DNA of 34,662 nt, taken from assembly GCA_903864375.1 (NCBI GenBank), contig CAIPFS010000696.1:1-34662 (forward strand). The letters run 5' to 3'. The notes beneath the pieces are model-generated. The model was not told where the DNA came from. It worked only from the letters and a program-made list of their open reading frames with translations, and ran no database searches. Both the position numbers and the translations under genes were made by a program. Each line of letters starts with the position of its first letter. Within the stretch, counting starts at the first letter, position 1. Source of the stretch: an uncultured Verrucomicrobiota bacterium (GTDB lineage Bacteria; Verrucomicrobiota; Verrucomicrobiia; Limisphaerales; UBA9464). Shown here piece by piece: positions 8,868 to 17,024 of the stretch.

Positions 8868-9464
8868 ATGAAAGCGGACGCCTTCACCCAACTGCAGACG
8901 GAAATCCGCGCCTGCACCCTATGCACGGCACATCTGCCACTCGGACCGCGACCGGTTTTTCAAATCTCCCGCACTGCGCGTATCCTCATCGCCGGGCAGG
9001 CGCCGGGCAGCAAGGTTCACGCATCGGGCGTTCCCTTCGACGACGCCAGCGGCGACCGCCTGCGCGACTGGCTCGGTCTTGACCGCGAAACATTTTACGA
9101 CGCAAGCCGCGTGGCGATTTTGCCGATGGGTTTTTGTTATCCCGGCACGGGTAAATCCGGCGACCTGCCGCCGCGCCCCGAATGTGCCGTCGCGTGGCGC
9201 GAGAAAATCCTCCGCGAACTCGCCGCCGTAAAACTCACGCTCGTCATTGGAAGCTACGCGCTGGACTGGCATCTCGGCGCGCGCGCCAAGGGGACGCTCA
9301 CGGAGACGGTGCAAGCATGGCGGGAATTCGCCCCGACACTCTGGCCTCTGCCGCACCCCAGCCCGCGCAACAACATCTGGCTTAAAAAGAACCCGTGGTT
9401 CGCACATGAGGTGTTGCCGGAATTACGCAGACAGTTGAGGACGGCAGTGAACCCGACCGGGTGA
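8868..9464 (+). CDS. Uracil-DNA glycosylase family protein (4Fe-4S type)
   Basis: The 198-residue protein has the active-site motif 'GQAPGSKVH' (about 43-51) and the second motif 'HPSPRNN', both typical of the family 4-like uracil-DNA glycosylase superfamily (COG1573). Four cysteines at about 16, 19, 90 and 106 have the C-x2-C ... C-x15-C spacing used to bind a 4Fe-4S cluster in family 4 enzymes. It would remove uracil or related bases from DNA in the cytoplasm. Its closest relatives are probably the short subfamily with HPSxRN and a C-terminal 'LKKNPWF' stretch, whose exact substrate is less clear. The codon use (many CGC, GCG, CTC) looks different from the neighbouring genes. The ATG at 8868 comes 63 bp after the pseudouridine synthase stop. 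Confidence 0.83.
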   Translation: MKADAFTQLQTEIRACTLCTAHLPLGPRPVFQISRTARILIAGQAPGSKVHASGVPFDDASGDRLRDWLGLDRETFYDASRVAILPMGFCYPGTGKSGDLPPRPECAVAWREKILRELAAVKLTLVIGSYALDWHLGARAKGTLTETVQAWREFAPTLWPLPHPSPRNNIWLKKNPWFAHEVLPELRRQLRTAVNPTG

Positions 9465-9521
9465 CCAGCGTGGTGGCCGCTTTCGTCGCTGAGGCTCTGG
9501 TTCATCCGAAGAGTGGTCACC
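9460..9521. repeat. Imperfectly placed inverted repeat between convergent genes
   Basis: GGTGACCA (9460-9467) is matched by TGGTCACC (9514-9521), an 8-bp perfect inverted repeat with a 46-base spacer. It overlaps the stop of the glycosylase gene and lies in the 123-bp gap before the convergent hydrolase gene. There is no T-run, so evidence for a terminator is poor. Confidence 0.25.
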
Positions 9522-9587
9522 GCAATGGATGGCCAGCCGCCCGCCGTATTTCCGTCGACGAGGAAAGCCGGAAACCACGGAGCAGCG

Positions 9588-10649
9588 TCAGGGCGCCGTG
9601 ACAAACTTAAGGACGGCCTGGGTGAATGCATCGGGCTGTTCGGCAAACGGGAAATGACCGCAGCGATCGATCAACAGAAGGTCCGAATTGGCAATGCCCT
9701 TTTGGACCGCCTGAGCGGCGGCGGGGGTGATGAGTCCGTCCTGCCTGCCGTTGATCACCAGGGTACGGCATTTGATCTTCGGGAGTTTTGAGCTGTCGTC
9801 GCGAGTGGCATAGTTGGCAGTCTGGATCAACGCCATGGCGGGTTCATTCGCGGGAGCAATCGCCGAGACCGGCACCTGATATCCGCTGAGCGCCTTCCGT
9901 ATCTGTTCATTATAGGCGGCTCCCACTGTACCATCGGCGTAATACATTTCGTTGAACTGGCTCATGGCAAACTGCATGGAGGACATCAACCGAGCCGGAC
10001 CTGCGGGCAATCCCCGGGCGTAGGGGATGTAGGGTTTGAGCATCTGGGCTCGCTGTTTCAATTTCGGATCAGCGCTCTGCTCGTCCTGGGCAATTTGTTT
10101 TTCGGAAAAATCCAGGATGGCCACCTGGGTTTGCGGCTGTGAAAGCAACCCGTCCACGAAGATGAAGCCCCGGGCGCTATCGGGATGAGTGGAGACGTAG
10201 TTGATTCCCAACATGCCGCCCCAGGAATGCCCGAGGACGTACCAATCCTTCACCTTGAGAAACCGGCGAACCTCCTCCACATCTTTGAGAAGATTGTCCA
10301 TGGTGTAGTCCCGGGTCTCCCCGGGGTCAGGCTGCGTCAGATTCTTCAGGACCAGGCGGGTGGATTGACCACAGCCGCGTTGATCGAGATAAACCACGTT
10401 GAGCGATCCTTCGACCGATTTACCCCACGGATAAAACATGTGAGCAGAAAAACCGGGACCACCATGCAAGATGAGGAGGTAGGGATTGGACGGATCCTGG
10501 CCGCGTACCCGAAAATGAAGCTGCGTCCCGTTGATCTTCTCCAGGTAGTCCTGATCCAACGAAGCCCCGAGCAATGGACCAAGACCCATCCCGAGCAGAA
10601 GGGAGATGCTGATCAGGCATCGGACATAAGCGGCGGGGTTTGAATTCAT
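9588..10649 (-). CDS. Exported alpha/beta hydrolase, prolyl iminopeptidase-like (S33)
   Basis: The 353-residue product begins with a signal peptide ('CLISISLLLGMGLGPLLGAS'). It then has the S33-type elements in order: oxyanion-loop 'LHGGPGFS' (about 61-68), 'YLDQRGCGQS' (about 87-96) and nucleophile elbow 'GHSWGG' with Ser142. The remaining triad members are Asp304 in 'NGRQDGLITP' and His332 in 'DRCGHFPF'. The HGGPG and DQRGCGQS pair is characteristic of proline iminopeptidases and close relatives, which cleave an N-terminal proline. Other alpha/beta hydrolases share it, so the substrate is open. The signal peptide makes it periplasmic or secreted. It is divergent from the DUF4256 gene. Confidence 0.85.
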   Translation of the reverse strand: MNSNPAAYVRCLISISLLLGMGLGPLLGASLDQDYLEKINGTQLHFRVRGQDPSNPYLLILHGGPGFSAHMFYPWGKSVEGSLNVVYLDQRGCGQSTRLVLKNLTQPDPGETRDYTMDNLLKDVEEVRRFLKVKDWYVLGHSWGGMLGINYVSTHPDSARGFIFVDGLLSQPQTQVAILDFSEKQIAQDEQSADPKLKQRAQMLKPYIPYARGLPAGPARLMSSMQFAMSQFNEMYYADGTVGAAYNEQIRKALSGYQVPVSAIAPANEPAMALIQTANYATRDDSSKLPKIKCRTLVINGRQDGLITPAAAQAVQKGIANSDLLLIDRCGHFPFAEQPDAFTQAVLKFVTAP

Positions 10650-10765
10650 GAGCCCAACCAGTTCAGCAGGTGCGGCAGCGGTTCGTCAAACGCCGAGGAC
10701 GATTTGTCGGAGATCAACCGATATTCCTTTTGATTTCGGGGGAAACCGTCTGGATCTTGCGGCAG

Positions 10766-11317
10766 ATGAATGTGCCCATCGATCAAAGCAGGAAACTCCT
10801 GGAGGTGTTGCGGGCCCGGTTTGAGAAGCACATGAGCCGCCACAAAGGACTCGAATGGACCGCTATCCAGGAGCAATTGGAGTCCAGGCCCGGGAAGCTC
10901 CGGTCACTCCATGAAATGGAAGGCACCGGCGGTGAACCCGATGTGGTGGGATATGATCGAAAGGCGGACGAATACCTCTTTTTTGACTGCTCTCCGGAGA
11001 CACCCAAAGGGCGGACCAGCGTGTGCTACGATCGGGAGGCACTCATTTCGCGGAAGGAAGCCCCACCGGCAGATAGCGCCATCGATATGGCTTCAGCGAT
11101 GGGGATTGAGCTCCTGACCGAAGAGCAGTATCTGGATCTGCAAAGGCTGGGAGAATTCGATGTCAAGACGTCGAGCTGGTTAAAAACACCGGCGGAGTTC
11201 AGGCGCCAGGGTGGAGCTCTTTTCGGGGATCGCCGGTATGGGCGGGTCTTCGTTTATCAGAATAGCGCTCCCTGTTATTATCGCGTTCGAGGGTTCCGGG
11301 GATGTCTCAGGGTGTGA
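10766..11317 (+). CDS. DUF4256 family protein
   Basis: From ATG 10766 the product is 183 residues, without a signal peptide or membrane helix. It follows the DUF4256 family along its whole length: 'LLEVLRARFEKHMSRHKGLEW' near the start, then 'MEGTGGEPDVVGYD', 'FFDCSPETPKGRTSVCYDRE', 'AMGIELLTEEQY', 'TSSWLKTPAE', and the closing 'RGFRGCLRV'. The family is cytoplasmic and widespread, and its function is unknown. The open frame extends upstream to a GTG at 10670, but those 32 residues do not belong to the family and the ATG fits the expected N-terminus. The 116-bp region to the divergent hydrolase gene (start 10649) must hold its promoter. Confidence 0.87.
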   Translation: MNVPIDQSRKLLEVLRARFEKHMSRHKGLEWTAIQEQLESRPGKLRSLHEMEGTGGEPDVVGYDRKADEYLFFDCSPETPKGRTSVCYDREALISRKEAPPADSAIDMASAMGIELLTEEQYLDLQRLGEFDVKTSSWLKTPAEFRRQGGALFGDRRYGRVFVYQNSAPCYYRVRGFRGCLRV

Positions 11318-11471
11318 TTTCAGAGCAAAGCCTTCGATGGTCCATCCGGACATCGATCCACTGACCTGTCCCATCGTTGGTCAACAAGGGTGGCTGGCAT
11401 CGCGAAGGGATGTAAAACAGGGAGATTCAAAACGGGGAGATCCGTGTTTCGACGCAGAGAGTTCGAACGGG

Positions 11472-13349
11472 TTACGGGGTCCCGATGACCGCCCTATAAA
11501 AGCGCTGACCTGCGTTCCCCGCCCCCGAATCGGAGAGGGTCTGAGTGGAGCCATTGAGGGTCAGGGAGGTGAGTGTCTGCCACCCGTTCCCCGGTGCACC
11601 GAGATCCGAGGAGTATTGAACCGTACAGGCGACGCCGTTCATGCCCCGAACGGAGAGCTGATGCGGAGGGCTGAAGGAGAGGGCTGGTGGCGGAAAGACT
11701 CCAAAAACGCCGATGCCGCTGCCCGTTCCCACGTAAACCTTGCCGTTCGAAATCATCGGCGTGGAGAACTTCATCGCAAGCCCCGTCAGATCCCGCACCC
11801 CGGCCTGGGTATTGTCGTAAAGCTCATGTGTGATGTCATTTGCATCGTACGCCCTGAGAATGGCGGAGCTCCCTGAACGAAAACCGCTGGCCTGGATGAT
11901 CCAAAGGATGGCATTGGTGAGGCCATTGGCGGAAAGGCACGGGGATCCGCCGGGAGCTCCCAGGCTTTCAACCGTCTGGGAAACGGGCACGGTCGATAGA
12001 CGGGCGTTGGTGACCGAGTAGCTGTAAAGATAACTGGAGATGAGGTTGATATAGAGCTGGTGATTGAAATAAAGCGGAGCGACACAGCTGGGAATCTGTG
12101 TCGAAACCGCCTGAACAATCTGGTCATTGCCGGTAGGGGAGTTGTGGCCCATATCGTCCCGGTCCACGAGGTAGAGGATACCATCCTTGCCCACCCCGAT
12201 GACCAGATGGGGGTGGGAAGCACTGCCCGCTTCATCTGGCAGGAGGATGGGGCCGCCGGAGCCCAAATCTCCATCCACTGAGGCGAGAAGTGCCTGGTCG
12301 GACGGGGAAAAATAGTCTTGAACCTGAATGCCGTTTCCCGTGGGAGTGGATCCGGAGGCAGGCCCCAGCTTGACGAAGCTGTCACCAAAGTTTGACTGGC
12401 CATCGAAGGTGCCGTTGCCGGTCATGAGGTAAATGCTTCCGTCGGCATCCGCCGCGGGACCCGCCCCGGCCATCCAAATCCCACCGGCAACTCCATTCGG
12501 TGTGTCGTTAAAAACGGACACCTGCTGGAGCGTTCTGGCATCATAGCCAAGGAGCCAGCCATGATAGGGTCCATAGTCGCCCATCGAGGAAAATGCAACG
12601 TAGACGACTCCGTTCAGCAGCAGGAGGGCGCTGCGCTGGAGCTGATAAAAATCATTGAACAGTACGGTTCCCCCGATCGAGTTGATGCCCATGCCGGGCG
12701 CCTGGGCTGAGATCTTGATGGGACCCCCAAACTTTTGAGCTCCGGTCGCCACGTCGAGGGCGCAGAGCAGGTGGTAATACGGCGGGTTTATTCCGCCGCT
12801 ATCTTTGACGTGAGCAACCAGATAGAGGGTGCCAGTCCCTGGGTCGATCACGGGCGTTCCGGTAATGCCCAGTTGGGTCAGCGATCCGTCCGTGGTGTTA
12901 TAATCACGGAGGGGGACGGCCGAGGTGCCGGCGGCGGCATCCGTCAGGTGGACGGTCCAGAGCGGTGCCGCTGTGGCACCCGTGTTGGAATCCGCATCGT
13001 AGGCATAGACGCTATCGTTCTCGGTCACTGCATACACCACATTGTGGACTCCTTTGCCTGGAATGGACACGCCTGTGAGGTACAACGGCTGGGCGTACAG
13101 AAAGTCGTCCGTGGGAAGGTTGAAGAGCAGGCCGAACGTGTTGGAATGGACCAGAGCGGGTGTAAGAAACGTTTCATGAGTGTTCAATCCCGATCGCGCC
13201 GTGTCGTAGTGCCAGGTGGTGACGTTGACGGGAGTAAGCGAACCCTCCGCGGGTGGGGTCGAACCCCAAAGGGAAAGGGCCACCCCTGGTATGAGGAGGG
13301 CTAGGAGGAGGAGTCGATGAAGGACCCCGTTTATCAACGTTCCGCTCAC
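11472..13349 (-). CDS. Secreted PQQ-like beta-propeller protein
   Basis: The proposed 625-residue product starts at GTG 13349, preceded by GGGAGG, and begins with a signal peptide ('LLLLALLIPGVALSLWGS'). ATG 13421 would put 24 extra polar residues before the signal peptide and has no ribosome site. The body consists of repeated propeller blades with 'YAYDADS', 'GTLYLVAHVKD', 'LLCALDVATGAQKFGG', 'GSIYLMTGNGTFDGQ' and 'KVYVGTGSG', as in PQQ-repeat or outer-membrane propeller proteins. No dehydrogenase active-site motif is recognised. The last 65 residues ('CTVQYSSDLG...GWQTLTSL...RFYRAV') match a domain commonly seen at the C-termini of secreted verrucomicrobial proteins. The job is unknown, and export to the cell surface or exterior is likely. 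Confidence 0.75.
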   Translation of the reverse strand: MSGTLINGVLHRLLLLALLIPGVALSLWGSTPPAEGSLTPVNVTTWHYDTARSGLNTHETFLTPALVHSNTFGLLFNLPTDDFLYAQPLYLTGVSIPGKGVHNVVYAVTENDSVYAYDADSNTGATAAPLWTVHLTDAAAGTSAVPLRDYNTTDGSLTQLGITGTPVIDPGTGTLYLVAHVKDSGGINPPYYHLLCALDVATGAQKFGGPIKISAQAPGMGINSIGGTVLFNDFYQLQRSALLLLNGVVYVAFSSMGDYGPYHGWLLGYDARTLQQVSVFNDTPNGVAGGIWMAGAGPAADADGSIYLMTGNGTFDGQSNFGDSFVKLGPASGSTPTGNGIQVQDYFSPSDQALLASVDGDLGSGGPILLPDEAGSASHPHLVIGVGKDGILYLVDRDDMGHNSPTGNDQIVQAVSTQIPSCVAPLYFNHQLYINLISSYLYSYSVTNARLSTVPVSQTVESLGAPGGSPCLSANGLTNAILWIIQASGFRSGSSAILRAYDANDITHELYDNTQAGVRDLTGLAMKFSTPMISNGKVYVGTGSGIGVFGVFPPPALSFSPPHQLSVRGMNGVACTVQYSSDLGAPGNGWQTLTSLTLNGSTQTLSDSGAGNAGQRFYRAVIGTP

Positions 13350-13849
13350 GCGCCTCCCGCTGTGCCGTCCAGGCCCCCGGCAGGATGAGACGTTGTGGAC
13401 GTGATCGGATTCAAGGTTCATTCGGATGGTCTGGGGGGATCGGGCGCCTGATGAAGCCGATGGCCCATGGTTGTGCCATGCGGGATCCGGCAGGGAATAC
13501 ATGCGATCGCGCCTCCTTTCGAAATCGGAAGCAATTCATGTGCCGATGGGTTCAGAATCAGAAGGTGCGGTAGTTCCGATACGAAAGGCCCGGCACCTGC
13601 ACACGATTCAGGGACGCAGGCGGAGCGGAAATGGCCGGTTCCCGAGAGTCGATATCCCGTTCATGCAACGCCGTTCGCCATTCCCGGCGGCCATCACTCC
13701 CCGTGCGCCTGGGACAGCAACGGTGGAAAGAAACTGATCGCTTGAGGACAGTCGGTCACCGGGTTTGCATTCTGGGGAGTCCGGCAGATTCTCTTATTCC
13801 AGGTCTCGATTCCCTGCATTTGAACCGCTCGGGTGGGGTCTTCTGGATT
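13350..13849. other. 500-bp gap with no convincing gene
   Basis: Between the two propeller genes no frame looks like a real protein. The short plus-strand frames are Arg-rich and overlap each other, and the longest (from 13631) runs straight through the next gene as an antisense shadow. No tRNA, terminator or repeat was recognised. The stretch should hold the promoter of the downstream PQQ-like gene, and possibly a 5' extension of it up to ATG 13421. Confidence 0.55.
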
Positions 13850-15850
13850 TTACGGCGTCCAGCGGTAGAGCAGGTTTTTCCCCCTCCAATCCTCCTCGAC
13901 GAGGACCAGGTATTCACCGTTCTGACGTTTCATTGCCGCAAGCGCATAAGGCATGTCCTGCCAGCCGGCATTGCCGCCAACTTCCGGGCCCGGGACGAAA
14001 CCACCGACATAGGTGCCGTCGTTGGCCTTAAGAATATGGGTCGGCTGTCGGTTCTCCTCGGGCTTGACCATGCCCACAAAAATATAGTCGCCCGCCACGG
14101 CAAAGGATTGAGGGGAAAGCGGTGTGCCTTTGTCGGTTCCCTTGGGATTGACCGGCAGCCGGATGGTCCATCGGACGGTTTTGTTTCCGTGAACCCAGCC
14201 GTCGTAACGGCGCAGGGTCTTTCCCACGACACCCCACGATTCGTTCTCATCGCTCTTGAGATACCCGCTGACATACAGCGTGTCGGTCGCCGCCTCGTAA
14301 TGGACCCGCCGCACGACCTCAAAGTCATCCGGCCAGGGCCAGGAGTCTGGTTTTGCCGTCTCAAAGCGCGGCAGGGCATCGTCACTCCACCCCAGGAATC
14401 GGAATCGGTGAATCGTCCGACCTTGCGCGTCGCCGTGCCAGATGTCGCCGTTCTCAGAGACGTTCCACGCCCAGGTTTCGCCCGGAGCGGTGATGCGACC
14501 GACAGGTCTGGCGATCAAGCCCCCGGATCCATCAAACGCAAACAATTGATATCCGCCGCCGTATTGGCCGATGCCATAAAGCAATCGACGACCTTGAAGG
14601 TGGCGGAGGAAAACCGTCATTGCTGAACTTGCCCGAGAGTCTCCGGGGTATGTGATGTGGTCGACCGTGGTCGCTCGCTGCCGCCAGATCAGGCCGCCTT
14701 TCCCGGATTCAAGATCGAGATCGAACAGGGCGGTCCGGCTGTAAACCACCTTGCCATCCGCATCTGGATCGAAACCAAAGGTGTCCACGAAGGCGTGATT
14801 GGCCAGTTCCCATCGCAGCTTCCCGTCCGGAGTGAACGAGCGAACCACGAGCGTTCCAACCGGTGCCCCGTTGAAACCAAGGGCGACGTAAAGGTTGCCC
14901 GCTGAATCTGTCCCCGCTCCACGGAGGGCATAGAGTTTGGTGGAAGAGGATGCACCCGGCGTTCCGGAGCGAATACCCCCTTGATCGCCGAACGTGGAGA
15001 CGAGCTTTGGGATGGCTTCGCCCACGTCGAAGATTTTCACCTGCTGGTCCTGACCGTCATCGCAGACGATGAGCCGTCCGCGTTGGTCAAAGGCAAGCGC
15101 TGTCGGTTTGGCAACGAAATCCAGGCCGGAAAACAATTCCACGCCGGTGACGTCAAAATGCTTCACGTTTGTGCCCGCCAGAACCCACAATGAATGGTCC
15201 GGTGCAAAAGCGACATCCGTGGCGGACGCAACCGTGAAGTGAGTGATCCGGCTGAAGTCGGATGCCCGACGCAGATCAATCTGATTGGTGTAAACCAAGG
15301 CGAGGACCCCCTCCTTCGCGGCGAGACCCAGCGCCTTGTCCGGCATTTCCTGCTCGTCGGAAAATTTCGCCGAATTGAGGTTTCCCGGCATCCAGGTGAA
15401 CCGGAGCAATTGCCCGCCGGTATTGGCGATAAAGATATTGGTTCCGTCCGCGGCGACGGCGCGGTTGCCGGTGCTCCAACCCCAGGCAGATTCCCGACCC
15501 CTCTCCTTCTTGAGGAGGACGCGGTTCACCTGACCGTCCTTGTAGAGCCCGATACACCGCCCTGCTTCATCCCAATCGGTGCCGGCAATGACCGTGCCAT
15601 CCGGGGTGACCTCAATCTCATCCGCACCATTCTGCACCCAGTAGCCCTGTCCGTTGGGGCCGCCATCCCCTGGGAACGAATTACCCACCCAGCTGGTGGT
15701 ATACTGTCCAGGCGGGGCTTTGAAAGCCGGCGTCTGAGCCAGGCCGATTGTTGCCGAAACAACGCTCAAAAACGGGATGACCGCACGGACCACGAGCGCG
15801 CAGGAACGGGACCCAGGGGTTTGGATTGGTTTCATTGGAATACGTTTCAT
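13850..15850 (-). CDS. Large secreted beta-propeller (NHL/SMP-30-like) protein
   Basis: From ATG 15850 the product is 666 residues (ATG 15835 is an alternative 5 codons later). The N-terminus is a signal peptide: basic 'MKRIPMKPIQTPGSRSC' followed by 'LVVRAVIPFLSVVSATIGLA'. The rest is built of six or more beta-propeller blades with 'VTPDGTVIAGTDWDE', 'AVAADGTNIFIANTGGQLLRF', 'AFDQRGRLIVCDDGQDQQV' and 'GTDSAGNLYVALG', which resemble NHL/gluconolactonase-like repeats. No enzyme motif was found. It ends in 'NLLYRWTP' with no surface-anchoring tail. Function is unknown; proteins of this kind in Verrucomicrobiota are secreted or periplasmic. It is divergent from deoC. Confidence 0.72.
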   Translation of the reverse strand: MKRIPMKPIQTPGSRSCALVVRAVIPFLSVVSATIGLAQTPAFKAPPGQYTTSWVGNSFPGDGGPNGQGYWVQNGADEIEVTPDGTVIAGTDWDEAGRCIGLYKDGQVNRVLLKKERGRESAWGWSTGNRAVAADGTNIFIANTGGQLLRFTWMPGNLNSAKFSDEQEMPDKALGLAAKEGVLALVYTNQIDLRRASDFSRITHFTVASATDVAFAPDHSLWVLAGTNVKHFDVTGVELFSGLDFVAKPTALAFDQRGRLIVCDDGQDQQVKIFDVGEAIPKLVSTFGDQGGIRSGTPGASSSTKLYALRGAGTDSAGNLYVALGFNGAPVGTLVVRSFTPDGKLRWELANHAFVDTFGFDPDADGKVVYSRTALFDLDLESGKGGLIWRQRATTVDHITYPGDSRASSAMTVFLRHLQGRRLLYGIGQYGGGYQLFAFDGSGGLIARPVGRITAPGETWAWNVSENGDIWHGDAQGRTIHRFRFLGWSDDALPRFETAKPDSWPWPDDFEVVRRVHYEAATDTLYVSGYLKSDENESWGVVGKTLRRYDGWVHGNKTVRWTIRLPVNPKGTDKGTPLSPQSFAVAGDYIFVGMVKPEENRQPTHILKANDGTYVGGFVPGPEVGGNAGWQDMPYALAAMKRQNGEYLVLVEEDWRGKNLLYRWTP

Positions 15851-16141
15851 CCTGGCGGATCGCACAGTGGACTACCGAGGGTTGGGTCGTCGAGCTGGCG
15901 GCCCCGCTACGGCCTGTCGTGAGTTCGTCATTCAGGAACTGCCCTGCGCCAGTCGCCTGGCCTTCCCCGAGGCTGGCAAAAACATGCCGGCATCCCGTTC
16001 GATGTCCACAGGGAGTTTGATTCATGTCACGGTCCTCATCCGATCGGCAGGAACCAGCGGCCGCCCTTCCGCGCCAGCATTGCTCCTTGGGGGATTCCTT
16101 TCTCCCTTCCCAAATGGAGCGCGCCGGACATCATCCGGGCC
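15851..16141. other. 291-bp divergent promoter region
   Basis: This gap lies between the divergently transcribed propeller gene and deoC, so it should hold both promoters. I could not pick out a convincing -35/-10 pair, operator or riboswitch by eye. No open frame in it looks real. Confidence 0.4.
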
Positions 16142-16936
16142 ATGAAGTACAGCTATGCCGAATTGGCAAAGATGATCGACCATTCCCTGCTTCACCCGAC
16201 CATGACCGATCAGGACCTGGAAGACGGCTGCCGGTTGGCCGCCCGATACCAGGTGGCATCGGTGTGCATCAAGCCCTACGCGGTCAAACGGGCCGCAGAA
16301 TTGCTTCAAGGCACCGGTGTCCTTGTGGGTGCGGTCATCGGCTTTCCCCACGGCAATTCCACCAGCGAATCCAAGCGTTACGAAACCGAGCTCGCCTGCG
16401 CCGATGGTGCTGCCGAAATCGACATGGTCATCAATATTGGCAAGGCGCTGGGAGGCGATTGGGCCTACGTCGAAGCGGATGTACGGATCGTCTGTGACGA
16501 AGCGCATCGCCACGGAGCAAAGGTGAAGGTTATTTTTGAGAACGATTACCTGACCAAAGGCGGTGCCGGTCTGGGCAGTGACGACTTCAAACGAAAGCTT
16601 TGCGTTCTATGCGAGCGTGCCGGAGCGGACTGGGTGAAGACATCGACGGGTTACGGGTTCGTGAAGCAGCCCGATGGAAGTTATAATTACAAGGGGGCGA
16701 CTGAGCACGATCTCGCCCTGATGCGAGCCGCGGTCTCCTCCCGCGTTCAGGTCAAGGCGGCAGGTGGCGTGCGCGACCTCGACGGATTGATACGCGTCCG
16801 GGATTTGGGCGGCTCCCGGTGCGGTGCCACGGCCACGGCCGTCATGATGGACGAGTACCGGCGACGGGAAGCCGCCGAGGCAGCCGGTGGTGTCGAGGAG
16901 AAAATCTCAGGGCAACTGGGTGCGGGCGGATACTAG
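16142..16936 (+). CDS. deoC: Deoxyribose-phosphate aldolase
   Basis: The 264-residue cytoplasmic enzyme cleaves 2-deoxy-D-ribose 5-phosphate to glyceraldehyde 3-phosphate and acetaldehyde in deoxynucleoside breakdown. Family landmarks run in order: 'MIDHSLLHPTMTDQD' at the N-terminus, 'SVCIKPYAV', 'VIGFPHGNSTSESK', 'EIDMVINIG', 'KVIFENDYL', 'ADWVKTSTGYG' with the Schiff-base lysine, and 'VQVKAAGGVRDLD' with the second active-site lysine. All key residues are present. The ATG at 16142 matches the expected N-terminus. No other deoxynucleoside genes (deoA, deoD, cdd) are nearby. It is convergent with the polysaccharide operon, which ends 88 bp downstream. Confidence 0.95.
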   Translation: MKYSYAELAKMIDHSLLHPTMTDQDLEDGCRLAARYQVASVCIKPYAVKRAAELLQGTGVLVGAVIGFPHGNSTSESKRYETELACADGAAEIDMVINIGKALGGDWAYVEADVRIVCDEAHRHGAKVKVIFENDYLTKGGAGLGSDDFKRKLCVLCERAGADWVKTSTGYGFVKQPDGSYNYKGATEHDLALMRAAVSSRVQVKAAGGVRDLDGLIRVRDLGGSRCGATATAVMMDEYRRREAAEAAGGVEEKISGQLGAGGY

Positions 16937-16995
16937 TTCTGGTGGGCTATCTTTTGATGGAGTCCTTTTGCAGGCGAAACCATCTTCACCCCATT

Positions 16996-17020
16996 CAAAA
17001 ACAACCCGGTAGAACCCGGA
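16996..17020 (-). terminator. Weak intrinsic terminator at the end of the polysaccharide operon
   Basis: Five bases after the last stop codon of the operon, the minus strand reads CCGG-GTTCTA-CCGG followed by GTTGTTTTT. The 4-bp GC stem is short, but the T-run directly after it and its position between convergent genes make it a plausible terminator. Confidence 0.4.
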
Positions 17021-17024
17021 GTGC

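Noticed and set aside
11318-11471. A CGATG...CATCG stem between the convergent DUF4256 and propeller genes
   Set aside because: The stem is only 5 bp, without a T-run, and is within chance expectation.
13500-13850. A tRNA-like 'GGTCTCGATTCCC' stretch in the gap
   Set aside because: No acceptor stem, anticodon arm or matching D-arm could be drawn around it.
13631-14626. A 331-codon plus-strand open frame
   Set aside because: It runs antisense through the clearly coding propeller gene and has an Arg/Pro-rich composition with no recognisable domain. It is a GC-rich shadow frame.
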